64,000 nt of DNA from Anomaloglossus baeobatrachus. Taxonomy: Eukaryota; Chordata; Amphibia; Anura; Aromobatidae. The stretch covers positions 206,507,953-206,571,952 of the forward strand of contig NC_134360.1 in NCBI RefSeq assembly GCF_048569485.1. The letters run 5' to 3'. The number at the start of each line of letters is the position of its first letter. Positions within the stretch are counted from its first letter, which is position 1. The notes beneath the pieces are model-generated. The model was not told where the DNA came from. It made no database searches and saw only the letters and a list, made by a program, of their open reading frames with translations. Shown here one piece after another: positions 24,528-35,759 of this stretch. Position numbers and translations under genes: made by a program.

Positions 24528-25256
24528 GAAATGCGTTGGTAGAATGCTGAAGTTAATGCTTTTGAATTCATGTTTTTCTTATAAAGTCAAGAGCATTTTA
24601 TGCTGTGGAGAATGAGCGCTGGACTTCTGCTTTTGATTCTTATGCTATAGTGAATGTAACCACGAGTAATACCGAAAAGGTCGAAATGCGTTGGTAGAAT
24701 GCTGGAAATTACTGCTTTTGAATTAATGTTTTTTTACTAAAGTCAAGATGATTTTATGCTATGGAGAACAAGCTCTGAACTTCTGCTTTTGATTTGTATG
24801 CTATAGTGAATGTAAAACCGAAGAGGTTGAAACTTATGGTAGAAGGCTGGAAGTTTCGGCTTCTGAATTGATATTTCTAATAAAGTCAAGATTATTTTAT
24901 GCTGTGGAAAATGAGCACTGGACTTCTGCTTTTGATTCTTATGCTATAGTGAATGTAACCACAAGTAAGATCGAAGATGTTGAAACGCGTTGGTAGACGG
25001 TTGGAAGTTTCGGCTTTTGAATCAATGTTTTTTTTATAAAAAAGTCAAGAGCATTTTATGCTGTGGAGAACGAGCGCTGGACTTCTGCTTTTGATTGTTA
25101 TGCTATAGTGAATGTAGCCACAAGTAAGACTGAAAAGGTTAAAACGCATTGGTAGAAGGCTGGAGATTACTGCTTTTGAATTGATGTTTTTTCTACTAAA
25201 GTCAAGAGGATTTTATGCTGTGGAGAACGAGCGCTGGACATCTGCTTATGATTCTA
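24528..25256. repeat. Satellite-like tandem repeat, about 155 bp x 5
   Basis: Five diverged units begin at about 24528, 24683, 24829, 24982 and 25140 (spacing 146-158 bp). Each starts with a GAAACGCGTTGGTAGAAGGC-type word and contains AAAGTCAAGA, TTTTATGCTGTGGAGAA and GGACTTCTGCTTTTGATTC. No long ORF. Confidence 0.85.
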
Positions 25257-25691
25257 ACAGTTTATTGATGGGACTGAGAACTGAGTAATACTTAATGTCC
25301 GCCGTGGTGGTGTAATTATAGGGATATTGAACTGTTGCTGCCACATTACTCCACAGATTGCAGATGATCGTTGGTCACAGCAGTGAGAGACGCAGAGATC
25401 CGTTTATTATCAAGGAACATCGCTAACAAAAAAGGGATTTTCCAAACTATACAATTTTCTTAATGACCTCAAATACAGATCAAGACTGTGTACAACTTTG
25501 ACAACTCTTTACGGCAGATCATCATTACGGGGCAAAATGTGGAGATTGTGGATACTTTTATTAATTGTACCATTGAAAATATAACTTTCTGTCCAACAAA
25601 ATGATTAAAAGTTGAATGAGATATCTGGACAAAAAGAAAAGTTCTCCCGAGTTTTGGAGCTTTAAGAAAATAACAAGTTAAATGATACTAA

Positions 25692-26244
25692 AGCCTGCTT
25701 CACACATGTCAATTTCGCATACGATATCGTATGCGATGTGACCCGCCCCCATCGTATGTGCGACACGTTCAATTTGTTGCCCGTGTCGCACAAACGATTT
25801 TTTCCCGTCACACATACTTACCCTTCCATACGACCTCGATGTGGGCGGCGAACATCCACTTCCTGGATGGGGAGGGACGTTCGGCGTCACCGCGACGTCA
25901 CACGGCAGCCGGCCAATAGAAGCGGAGGGGTGGAGATGAGCGGGACGTAAACATCCCGCCCACCTCCTTCCTTCCGCATTGCCGGCGAGAGCCGCGGGAC
26001 AGAGGTAAGATCTGTTCATCGTTCCCGGGGTGTCACACACAGCGATGTGTGCTACCTCGGGAACATTGAACAACCGCACGTTCAATTTTTAGTAATTGAA
26101 CGACGTGCGTGCGATGAACGGTTTTTCGTTCAATCGCACGTAGGTTTTAAAGCTACAATATTACTTACGATGCCGGATGTGTGTCACTTACGAAGTGACC
26201 CCGCCGACACATTGTAAGATACATTGTAGCGTGTAAAGCCCGCT
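25692..26244. mobile_element. GC-rich TAA-flanked MITE (group 1, copy 3)
   Basis: TAA flanks both ends (25689-25691, 26245-26247). The ends AGCCTGCTTCACAC and GTGTAAAGCCCGCT are inverted. It shares CATCCCGCCCACCTCCTTCC and CACAGCGATGTGTGCTACC with the other group 1 copies. The 135-codon minus-strand ORF across it is a shadow. Confidence 0.8.
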
Positions 26245-26932
26245 TAACTATCAGCACCTGCCTAAATCCATCACAGTCCGCTCCATTGTCAAGGATAAGA
26301 AGACACGTCACCACTCCACCGTCAACGGGACCGCTGTGGCCTGTGATTGGCTGCAGTGGTCAGGTGAATTGTGCAGATGTGCTGCTGCTTAAGTCGCCTG
26401 ATTTCGGCAGCCAATCATTGGCTGCAGCGGTCCTTCTGGTGGTGGAACAGTAATGTCTCCTATTCCTGTGTCATCACGAACTACAAAGTGGCTGGTGCTG
26501 GATCCAGGTGGGTGATGGTAGGTAATTATCACTTAGTCTGTTATTGTTCACAGCTTCATGCCCCTTCGGAAGTTTCCTTGTTTTCCTTTTTATTATTGTT
26601 TAATTGGTGAAAAAAAATACAAAAAGTTTGTATAAAAAAAAAATGTTGGCTACCGTCAAAATTTTCCAAGGCCCATAACATTTTCATATTTAGAGTTCCA
26701 GAGCCTTGTAAAAGCTTGGTTTTGCCTGCTCGGCTATTGCTGATGTAGTAAGTGACATAGCCGTCATTTACGGTAGGTGGAGCGGGCTCAGCTCCTGAAC
26801 ACGCTCCACACAACAAACCTGCTCCATGCAGCATTACCAAAGCCTTAATACATTTACATAGAAAATGGGTAGCTGTGACAAAAATGGATACTACACGTAC
26901 TGGAAAAATAAACAAGTGAAGGGGTCCTCTGG
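26245..26932. other. No gene seen
   Basis: Contains a GC-rich stretch with repeated GATTGGCTGCAG-type words (26340-26430) typical of dispersed repeats, and AT-rich sequence after it. The ORF at 26556-27158 is an overlap of this stretch with the next element. Confidence 0.5.
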
Positions 26933-27796
26933 TTAAAGGGAACCGGTCACCAGGATTTTCCCCTATAAGCTGCGACCACCACCAGTGAGCCCTTATATAC
27001 AGTATTCTAGAATACCATATATAAGAGCCCAGGCCGCTGTGTATAACATAAAAAAGACCTTTATAATATTTACCTAGAGGGCGATCTGGTCTGATGGGCG
27101 TCACTGCTCTCGGTCCGGCACCTCCTCTAACTATATGCAGTTGTGTCCTCCTTCCCATCCCCGTGTGGATGACTCATCCTTTGTCAGCCACACAGTGTCT
27201 ACCATTGCACTCCTGTGCACGCACACTTTGATCTGCCTTGCTGATGGCAGATGAATGTACTCTAGTGCACATGCACGAGCAGTCTTTGACCTTTCCTCGC
27301 ACCTGCGCATTACTGTTGCACAGCACAGCTTCTAGCTTCCCAGTTGCAGAAGAAAGTTCACAGAGCAGATTACATGGGATAACAAACTCTTTACTTCTGA
27401 GAGAACATGAGGTAACGATATGCACAGTCATACATCATTATATCAGGAAGAGAAAGTGAAACCAGAAAAAAAACAAAAGACTTTTTACAATAGAGTAAGG
27501 AAACTTTACAAAACATCGCCATCTAGTGTTAGATCAGCATAAAGTCCTCCTTTACATATATACAAAGAAGTCCTTGTCTGTTGCATATACCAACAATTAC
27601 AGTACTTTGCTCTGCCCTCAGTAGAGTAGATCAAAGTGCGCCTGCGCAAGAGCACAATGGAGGCCTCTGTTTGGATGACGCAGGACGTGTCATCCACGCG
27701 GGGCTGGGAAGGAGGACGGCAACAACACAAGATAGAGGAGGGGCCGGACCAGAGAGCAGTGACACCCATTGGACTCAACCGCCCCCTAGGTGAGTA

Positions 27797-29449
27797 CAGT
27801 TAGGTCCAGAAATATTTGGACAGTGACACAAGTTTTGTTATTTTAGCTGTTTACAAAAACATGTTCAGAAATACAATTATATATATAATATGGGCTGAAA
27901 GTGCACACTCCCAGCTGCAATATGAGAGTTTTCACATCCAAATCGGAGAAAGGGTTTAGGAATCATAGCTCTGTAATGCATAGCCTCCTCTTTTTCAAGG
28001 GACCAAAAGTAATTGGACAAGGGACTCTAAGGGCTGCAATTAACTCTGAAGGCATCTCCCTCGTTAACCTGTAATCAATGAAGTAGTTAAAAGGTGTGGG
28101 GTTGATTACAGGTGTGTGATTTTGCATTTGGAAGCTGTTGCTGTGACCAGACAATATGCGGTCTAAGGAACTCTCAATTGAGGTGAAGCATAACATCCTG
28201 AGGCTGAAAAAAAAAGAAAAAATCCATCAGAGAGATAGCAGACATGCTTGGAGTAGCAAAATCAACAGTCGGGTACATTCTGAGAAAAAAGGAATTGACT
28301 GGTGAGCTTGGGAACTCAAAAAGGCCTGGGCGTCCACGGATGACAACAGTGGTGGATGATCGCCGCATACTTTCTTTGGTGAAGAAGAACCCGTTCACAA
28401 CATCAACTGAAGTCCAGAACACTCTCAGTGAAGTAGGTGTATCTGTCTCTAAGTCAACAGTAAAGAGAAGACTCCATGAAAGTAAATACAAAGGGTTCAC
28501 ATCTAGATGCAAACCATTCATCAATTCCAAAAATAGACAGGCCAGAGTTAAATTTGCTGAAAAACACCTCATGAAGCCAGCTCAGTTCTGGAAAAGTATT
28601 CTATGGACAGATGAGACAAAGATCAACCTGTACCAGAATGATGGGAAGAAAAAAGTTTGGAGAAGAAAGTGAACGGCACATGATCCAAGGCACACCACAT
28701 CCTCTGTAAAACATGGTGGAGGCAACGTGATGGCATGGGCATGCATGGCTTTCAATGGCACTGGGTCACTTGTGTTTATTGATGACATAACAGCAGACAA
28801 GAGTAGCCGGATGAATTCTGAAGTGTACCGGGATATACTTTTAGCCCAGATTCAGCCAAATGCCGCAAAGTTGATCGGACGGCGCTTCATAGTACAGATG
28901 GACAATGACCCCAAGCATACAGCCAAAGCTACCCAGGAGTTCATGAGTGCAAAAAAGTGGAACATTCTGCAATGGCCAAGTCAATCACCAGATTTTAACC
29001 CAATTGAGCATGCATTTCACTTGCTCAAATCCAGACTTAAGACGGAAAGACCCACAAACAAGCAAGACCTGAAGGCTGCGGCTGTAAAGGCCTGGCAAAG
29101 CATTAAGAAGGAGGAAACCCAGCGTTTGGTGATGTCCATGGGTTCCAGACTTAAGGCAGTGATTGCCTCCAAAGGATTCGCAACAAAATATTGAAAATAA
29201 AAATATTTTGTTTGGGTTTGGTTTATTTGTCCAATTACTTTTGACCTCCTAAAATGTGGAGTGTTTGTAAAGAAATGTGTACAATTCCTACAATTTCTAT
29301 CAGATATTTTTGTTCAAACCTTCAAATTAAACGTTACAATCTGCACTTGAATTCTGTTGTAGAGGTTTCATTTCAAATCCAATGTGGTGGCATGCAGAGC
29401 CCAACTCGCGAGAATTGTGTCACTGTCCAAATATTTCTGGACCTAACTG
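27797..29449 (+). mobile_element. Tc1-type DNA transposon C, nearly complete
   Basis: This 1,653-bp element is flanked by TA (27795-27796, 29450-29451). Its perfect TIRs of more than 30 bp begin CAGTTAGGTCCAGAAATATT. The transposase is on the plus strand with only two visible lesions. It is nested in the T2-like foldback, so it is younger than that element. Confidence 0.95.
28156..29194 (+). pseudogene. Tc1 transposase of element C, DD34E, two lesions
   Basis: From the ATG at 28156 (MRSKELSIEVKHNILRL) the frame enters an A-rich run at about 28206-28222 and shifts. The rest reads in the frame of 28244-29194: helix-turn-helix region with KRPGRPRM, LWTDETKINL (first Asp), QMDNDPKHTAK (second Asp) and SQSPDFNPIEHAF (Glu), with 34 residues between the second Asp and the Glu. 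One TGA stop at 28670-28672, after VWRRK, interrupts it; a Gly codon there is likely in the parent. The 3' end (FATKY) is a usual Tc1 terminus, so the copy is only lightly damaged. Confidence 0.92.
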
Positions 29450-29569
29450 TATATAAAGTTGTTTTTTACATTATACATAGTGGCCTGGGCTCTTATATAC
29501 AGTATTCTGGAATGCTGTATATAAGGGATTAGTGGTGGTGGCCGCAGCTTATGAAGAAAAACCCTTTAA

Positions 29570-30095
29570 GTTTTTAGGTGGGGATCTCAAAATGTCTCCT
29601 CTTGAAAGATGGTTCAGACACCACCTCCTGAGGCCAAATCCTCATTTCGCCAGTTGGCAAAAGCGACCATGATCATACGGCTATGTTGACAGAGGAATAA
29701 AAAGAATGCTATGTCTCTTGGAATATGACAATGGAAAAATCTAAAACGTGCCCACAATAAACCTTTTACTTAGCGTTTTTACCTTTGACAAGATGCATTT
29801 GCCTTCTGCTAGATGGAATATTTTCTGCCTTTTGTTTTCTTTATTGTGACCTTTGAGTGCAGCCTTGACATTTCTACATCTTAAAGAAAAGAAATATTAT
29901 TGTAGAGAGAAAAAAAGCACAATGGACTTGGAAACTTGGTTCCTTGAATCAAGGTTATATGGGTTTGACATCAATCCTTGTTTAATTAAAAGTCTTGAAA
30001 AAAAAAATAAATATGAACTTACAGAAAATTATAGATCAACTTGGATTTCATTATATAAAGGTTGGAGAAAACAAGGAGTTTCTGTATAAACCTCT
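29570..30095. other. No gene seen
   Basis: AT-rich sequence with no repeat border. The 78-codon ORF at 29853-30089 is Lys/Tyr rich and has no recognisable domain or splice context. Confidence 0.5.
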
Positions 30096-30762
30096 TGTTA
30101 TACTCGCGGGGCGTGCACTGTATTAGTGGGTCCATTGGACCAAAGGTGTCATTCACTTGCCTGGGGAGTGAGCTGGACTGGCCGCCGAGTCTCCACTACT
30201 GCCACTGGTGGTGGAAGCAGGTACACACACTGGTAAGCAGCTAGCAGAGGGCAGCCCCAGGGGATCTGTGGTACCCCGGCCACTGGCGTCACGGACACGA
30301 TACAGTCATTGGTGGTAGCGGCAGCAGCGGCAGGCAGAGTCGTGGATCCATCCGGGATGGATGGATAGATGCAGCAGCAGCGACTGGCGTGGTTACTTGC
30401 AGTGGCGGGTCGGCGTGGATAGTAGCGGTATCGGACTAGAGATCACAGCAGCAATGGATCGGCATCACACTGCAACACAGACACAAATCAGCAGCAGAAT
30501 ATAGTACAGTATATCAGCAGCAGCACTGGGAACCTGAGAACTAGTAATGTAACTCGTTACCCAGGCACCTCGAATAGTGAAAAGGTGCCTTAAGTACCTG
30601 CAGCCTCTCAGCTGACCTGACAGTCATTTCCGGGTTATGGTGCGCTGGACCTCTAAGAAAGGGGGCATAGTGCGCTCGCACCGTTCGGGCAGGTGAGACA
30701 ACCGACATCCCCGCTGGAGGAGGGGGGCAGGACAGTGTGGGAACTCCGGTATGGGTGTTACA
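30096..30762 (-). mobile_element. Solo LTR, minus strand
   Basis: The block reads TGTTATACTCGC to GGGTGTTACA on the plus strand, i.e. TGTAACACCC to GAGTATAACA on its coding strand. It is flanked by CCTCT and CTTCT, a 5-bp duplication with one difference. No internal body adjoins it. A fossil. Confidence 0.65.
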
Positions 30763-31574
30763 CTTCTTCACCCAAAAACCTGTTTTTATCTTCTGATCAA
30801 ACCAATTTTTTCAATTCTGACCACTGTCACTTTAAACAAACTTAGGATCAGCTCACCCCATCTGGAAAATTGTCTTCAGCACGGATCTTGGTGAGTAACC
30901 GGGGGGTACACTGAAGAAATGAAAAATTCCAGCGAGAAAATCTTCTAAAATCCAGGACTTTAATTATTCCATTAAAAAAAATCCATTACAATAGGTGCAT
31001 AAAAACGCAAGGAAATTTTTTTCCGACGCAATATCATAAGGGGCCAGACACAGACATGTTTCGGATCAACCTCCTTTTTCAATGTGTGTGGGAAGTGTAT
31101 TCAACATGGCATTATATGTCGTATCTTATGCACTAATGGGGCTGCGCAAAATGTTAACTATTCCTTAACCAAAAAAAAAATAAAAACCCTTTTCAAAGTT
31201 TTTATTTTTAAGGAGCTATTTTGATTATTTTTTAGAGATTAATCATTCCTTAGATATAGTGATATGTTACATGCTGTCTAATATTCATCCCTGCTGGGGC
31301 TCAAGTATTAAGTACAAAAATCCACCAAGCTTCTCGGTTAAGAAGCTTACATTTACGGTCTCCTCCTCTAGGGGGCATACTCACTTTTTCAATCCCTGTA
31401 ATTTTACAACTGGATATGTCACCTACATACTGTAAAATGACGTGAAGCAGCAGAACATTTGACTAACATTTTATTCCTAGCATCTGAAAGATGTCTTCTA
31501 ATTCTAGTTTTTAATGAATTACTTGTGCAACCTATGTATTGTAAACCACATGTCTGACATGTAATACTGTATAT
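30763..31574. other. Unassigned; contains a CATGTTTCGGATC-type repeat
   Basis: Around 31050 a GACATGTTTCGGATCAACC motif resembles CGAAACGCGTTGACC at 36771, a word common in anuran foldback repeats. No border or gene seen. Confidence 0.4.
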
Positions 31575-32460
31575 GACATATTGGGTTCAGGTCTGGACTG
31601 TGACTTGGCCATTCTAACACCTGGATACGTTTATTTGTGAACCATTTCATTGTAGATTTTGCTTTATGTTTTGGATCAAGTTGAAAGACAAATCTCCGTC
31701 CCAGTCTCAGGTCTTTAGCAGACTCCAACAGGTTTTCTTCAAGAGTGGTCCTGTATTTGGCTCCCTCCATCTTCCCATCAATTTTAACCATCTTCCCTGT
31801 CCCTGTTGAAGAAAAGCAGGCCCAAACCATGATGCTGCCACCACCATGTTTGACAGTGGGGATGGTGTGTTCAGGGTGATGAGCTGTGTTGCTTTTACGC
31901 CAAACATATCACTTGGCATTGTGCCCAAATAGTTTGATTTTGGTTTTATCTGACCAGAGCACCTTCTTCCACATGTTTGGTGTGTCTCCCAGTTGGCTTG
32001 TGGCAAACTTTAAATGACACTTTTTATGGATATCTTTGAGAAATGGCTTTCTTCTTCCCACTCTTCCATAAAGGCCAGATTTGTGCAGTGTAAGACTGAT
32101 TGTTGTCCTATGGACACACTCTCCCACCTCAGCTGTAGATCTCTGCAGTTCATCCAGAGTGATCATGGGCCTCTTGGCTGCATCTCTGATCAGTCTTCTC
32201 CTTGTTTGAGATGAAAGTTTAGATGGACGGCCGGGTCTTGGTAGATTTGCAGTGGTATAATACTCCTTCCATTTCAATATGATCGCTTGCACAGTGCTTC
32301 TTGGGATGTTTAAAGTTGTGGAAATCTTTTTGTAACCAAATCCGGCTTTAAACCTCTCCACAACAGTATCACGGACCTGCCTGTTGTGTTCCTTGGTCTT
32401 CACGATGCTCTCTGTGCTTTAAACAGAACACTGAGACTATCACAGAGCAGGTGCATTTAT
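31575..32460 (-). mobile_element. Tc1-type DNA transposon D, truncated
   Basis: Most of a Tc1 transposase and its 5' leader remain on the minus strand. The region beyond the catalytic Glu, and both TIRs, are not visible. The low-coordinate side stops abruptly near 31580 in unrelated sequence. Confidence 0.85.
31580..32403 (-). pseudogene. Tc1 transposase of element D, truncated
   Basis: The frame starts at 32403 with MKTKEHNRQVRDTVVERF and keeps the helix-turn-helix domain (RPGRPSKLSS). It reaches the first catalytic Asp in WSDKTKIKLFG, where the usual DET is DKT. A stop follows near FGHNAK and reading continues into HGGGSIMVWACF. The second catalytic region reads QLDPKH instead of QQDNDPKH, so the catalytic Asp region is shortened. 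The protein ends after SPDLNPI, at the point where Glu is expected. It is clearly inactive. Confidence 0.9.
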
Positions 32461-32464
32461 ACGG

Positions 32465-33640
32465 GTAATAACTCTGGAACGCTTCAACGGATTCCGGTGT
32501 TTGTAAGAATGCTTTTTCGTTACATATAGGGCTTCATGTTAGTAGTAAATTTGGGTCACTATTTTTTGCTTTTATACTGTATGTGAAAATATCGGAATAT
32601 TGGCTAAAATGTTGAAAATTTAAAATTTGCATTTTATTTTTATGCCCTTCAACCAGATCATTCTATCACACAAAATAGTATTTAGCACAAATCTACTTTA
32701 CATCTGCATCATTTTTTTTAAACATAACAAAAAATTAGGAAGTTAGAAGAGTTAAAAGTTTAGCAACAATTTCTCATATTTCTAGCAAAATTGCAAAAAA
32801 TTCCCCCCCCAAAAACCCCTGTACATTTGGTATCGCCATAATCGTGATGACCTAAAGAATCTTACTACCAGATTGTGTTTACCAGATGATCAAAGCTGTA
32901 GAAATTAAATCTAAAAGGCAGTGGTGGAATTAATTTTTATTTGTTTTCACAATTTCATCTCACTTTTTTCACATTTTTCAATACTTTATATGGTAAAATG
33001 AATCGTGTCATGATGTCATTCAAACTTACAGCTCATCCTGCACAAGACAAGCCCTCGTGCAGCTATGTCAATAGAAAAATAAAAAAAAATACAATTTTAT
33101 AAAAAAAAATTTGAAATACAAAAATTAAAATTGGCTTACCTTATTTAGTCTTTTTGCAAAGCTTTATCCTCATTCTAATAATACCAGGATGTTAACACAA
33201 TGACCTGTACTCAGTGTCCCAATATACATACATACTGTAGCTTTTAATTCACCAATGTGGAACACTTATTTTGGTTTCGCCGTCCCGTGCTGCTAATAGA
33301 TACATGATGTGATGATGAATACTCCGGACTCTCCATAAGTGACAGCTCACACATGGTAAATGCGGCTCCGTGTGTCCCCGGGGTTTTTCAGCAGCGCTTC
33401 CTTCCCTCCTCGAATTTCTCCAGTGGTACCATTATGACATCTAATGTGAATCTAAGTAATTTAAAAGGAATTTTTTTGCTTTTTTGTTCTTTTTTTAAAT
33501 AGTAAATCAATCTCAGTGATGAAAAAGTGTAATCACCCGTAGTCAATTTTCTATTTATAGAATGTACTTCCTCGTGCTGTCACAAAGTAAATTAATTCTT
33601 GCTTGATGTATTTATGCTTCTGTGTTTGTAACAGCCATAA
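32465..33640. repeat. Decayed dispersed repeat, no gene
   Basis: AT-rich sequence whose middle (about 32640-33110) resembles the interior of a common frog dispersed repeat (words such as TTTGGTATCGCCATAATCG, ACTTTATATGGTAAAATGAA and GACAAGCCCTCGTG). No ends are visible. Confidence 0.45.
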
Positions 33641-33779
33641 CATTAAAGGGGATCTGTCAGCAGGTTTTTGCTACCTCATCTGAGAGCAGCATGATGTAGG
33701 TAGAGAGCCTGAATCCAATGATGTATCACTTAAATTACTGGGTGCAGCAGTTCTGATATAATCAGGGGTTTTAGATTTA

Positions 33780-34490
33780 GGGCGGCTTTGCACACTACGA
33801 CAACACAGGTGCGATGTCGGTGGGGTCAAATCGAAAGTGACGCACATCCGGCGTCACTTGCGATGTCGTAGTGTGTAAATCCTAGATGATACGATGAACG
33901 AGCACAAAAGCGTCGTTATCGTATCATCGGTGCAGGGTCCGACATTTCCATAATGCCGGTGCCGCGACAGGTACGATGTAGTTCCTCGTTCCTGTGGCAG
34001 CACACATCGCTGTGTGTGAAGCCGCAGGAACGAGGAACATCTCCTTACCTGCCGCCGACGGCTATACGGAAGGAAGGAGGTGGGCGGGATGTTTACATCC
34101 TGCTCATCTCCGCCCCTCCGCCGCCATTGACCGCCTGCCCCTGCCGTGTGACGTCGCTGTGACGCCGCACGACCCGCCCCCTTAGGAAGCAGGCGGGACG
34201 CCGGCCAGAGCGACGGTCGCAGGGCAGGTGAGTGCATGTGAAGCTGGCGTAGCGATAATTATCGCTACGCCACCTATCACAATAATAATAATAATAATAA
34301 TTTTATTCATTTATATAGCGCTATTAGTTCCACAGCGCTTTACATACATTGGCAACACTGTCCCCATTGGGGCTCACAATCTAGAGTCCCTATCTGTATG
34401 TCACAAGATATCGTACCTGCGACAGGGGCGGGGACTATCGCGTGCGACATCGCAGCATCGGCTTGCGATGTCGCAATGTGCAAAGTCATG
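33780..34490. mobile_element. GC-rich MITE (group 1 relative) with a nested short repeat
   Basis: The left end GGGCGGCTTTGCACACTACG is inverted relative to GCGATGTCGCAATGTGCAAAG at the right. The interior contains GGAAGGAAGGAGGTGGGCGG, the complement of the CCGCCCACCTCCTTCC block of the other copies. The right border is uncertain by about 10 bp. It holds a short retroposon-like repeat at 34281-34400. Confidence 0.7.
34281..34400 (+). repeat. Short retroposon-like repeat (AGCGCTTTACAT type)
   Basis: An AAT microsatellite leads into TTATATAGCGCTATTAGTTC, CACAGCGCTTTACATACATT and CCCCATTGGGGCTCACAATC. A second, shorter copy lies at 63784-63860. I recognise the type as widespread in amphibians but cannot assign it to a named family. 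Confidence 0.55.
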
Positions 34491-34771
34491 TAGCAGAGCT
34501 GAAAGATCTGCCATTGCACACACCAGGCTCTCCATAAAGATTGTACATTGACAGTGAGATGTCAATCACTGGAAGGGGGTGTGTCGGATAACATGGCAGG
34601 AGCCAGCAAGGCACAGCAATGATAATCACCAAGTGATAAAGCCTTTAGTTTAAGTAAACAACAGCAGGGAGTCTGATAAAAGAGGCATAGTTGACTTTTT
34701 TGTTTTTTAAACCCCTACAGAATGATGTCCTCATATTACATATCAAAAACCTGCTGACAGATTCCCTTTAA

Positions 34772-35759
34772 TCCAACCTTCCTGACCCCACTCTTGCTAA
34801 TAAACAACTCTGACCTGTTGGACTCCACAAGATCTCTGGAAATGTCAGATGGTATTGGGTACCAAGATGTTAGCAGCAGAACCCTTCCATTTCAGGTTAC
34901 GAGCAGTGGTGTAACTACAGTTCAGATAGGCCCTAGTGCATAATTTGGACCTGAGCCCCCATTGCATATTGGGAAGATGTATGGGCCCTTGTAGTGTTCT
35001 AGATGCTATAAAGATATACGTGTTGCTGCCCTTCATTATGTCCCTCATACTGGTATATATGTAACGTGGCTGGAGTTGGAAGCCGAGGGCAAGGTACTCG
35101 TCTCCTATACCCGCCATGCTACATGAAAATGAGGGTTCTGGCTACATGTATGTGCTTTTGTGGTGGTCACCTCAGCAGACTCCCTGTTGCCATTAGGTAC
35201 TGCAAGCCAGGACCAAATGGTTGGCAACAGTCAAATCAACAATCCTGGGGGACCTCGTCGTTCCTTGTGAGGGTTGCACAGGTTGAGAGGTAACGCTTCA
35301 GTCCTCTTAGCGAATCTCAGTTCCCAATTAACATGTGAGGCCTCCCCTAGAAGGGTCACATCAATACGACTCATAATTGCTACCAACAAAGTTCATTCTT
35401 GGACAGTCACAAATTCCTGGCTGTGCGGCACCCTCCCTGTAGAAGAACTTCTGTCCCAGTATGGTGACCATAGCTTGCTTCCAGTACTGATGACTGGCGT
35501 ACCTATCACCGAAGTCCACTGTTCACTAGTGTCAGCTAATACAAGTCTTTTCTCCATATGGTTTCCACTTTGCATGGTTCCTCTTTCAACTGGATCTCTC
35601 CATATAATTAACTCGGCCTCCCTGGCCTGGTTACGGTCTGTTGAATTTTATGGTCAAATACTGCAGTCTTTCATGTTTCCTAACATGGTTTCTCAGTCCT
35701 CGGAACTTACTATCTGACGATGTCCATCGTCACACACCTGTAACACGGTACTCTGCTAA
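34772..35759. other. Unassigned dispersed repeat DNA
   Basis: 35070-35250 shares words with 43440-43550 (GCTACATGAAAATGAGGGTT versus GCTACATGAAATTGAGGGTC, and CCAGGACCA). No gene is recognised; the 147-codon ORF at 35274-35717 has no domain. Confidence 0.4.

Larger units (their letters stand above)
26933..29569. mobile_element. TTAA-flanked T2/Kolobok-like foldback split by Tc1-C
   Basis: TTAA at 26933-26936 begins TTAAAGGGAACCGGTCACC; the right end reads ACCCTTTAA (TTAA 29566-29569). The arms of over 300 bp are inverted copies: left 26933-27260, right about 27600-27796 plus 29450-29569, sharing GCCCTTATATACAGTATTCT and AGGGGCCGGACC-type blocks. The Tc1 element at 27797-29449 interrupts the right arm. 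The right tip lacks about 15 bp present on the left. Confidence 0.85.
33643..34771. mobile_element. TTAA-flanked T2/Kolobok-like element hosting a MITE
   Basis: TTAAAGGGGATCTGTCAGCAG at the left is matched by CTGCTGACAGATTCCCTTTAA at the right, with TTAA included at both ends. The left body resembles the elements at 49610-49966 and 38225-39355. It is interrupted by the MITE at 33780-34490. Non-autonomous. Confidence 0.85.

Noticed and set aside
26556-27158. 200-codon minus-strand ORF
   Set aside because: It spans the border of a TTAA foldback element and unrelated sequence, with no domain.
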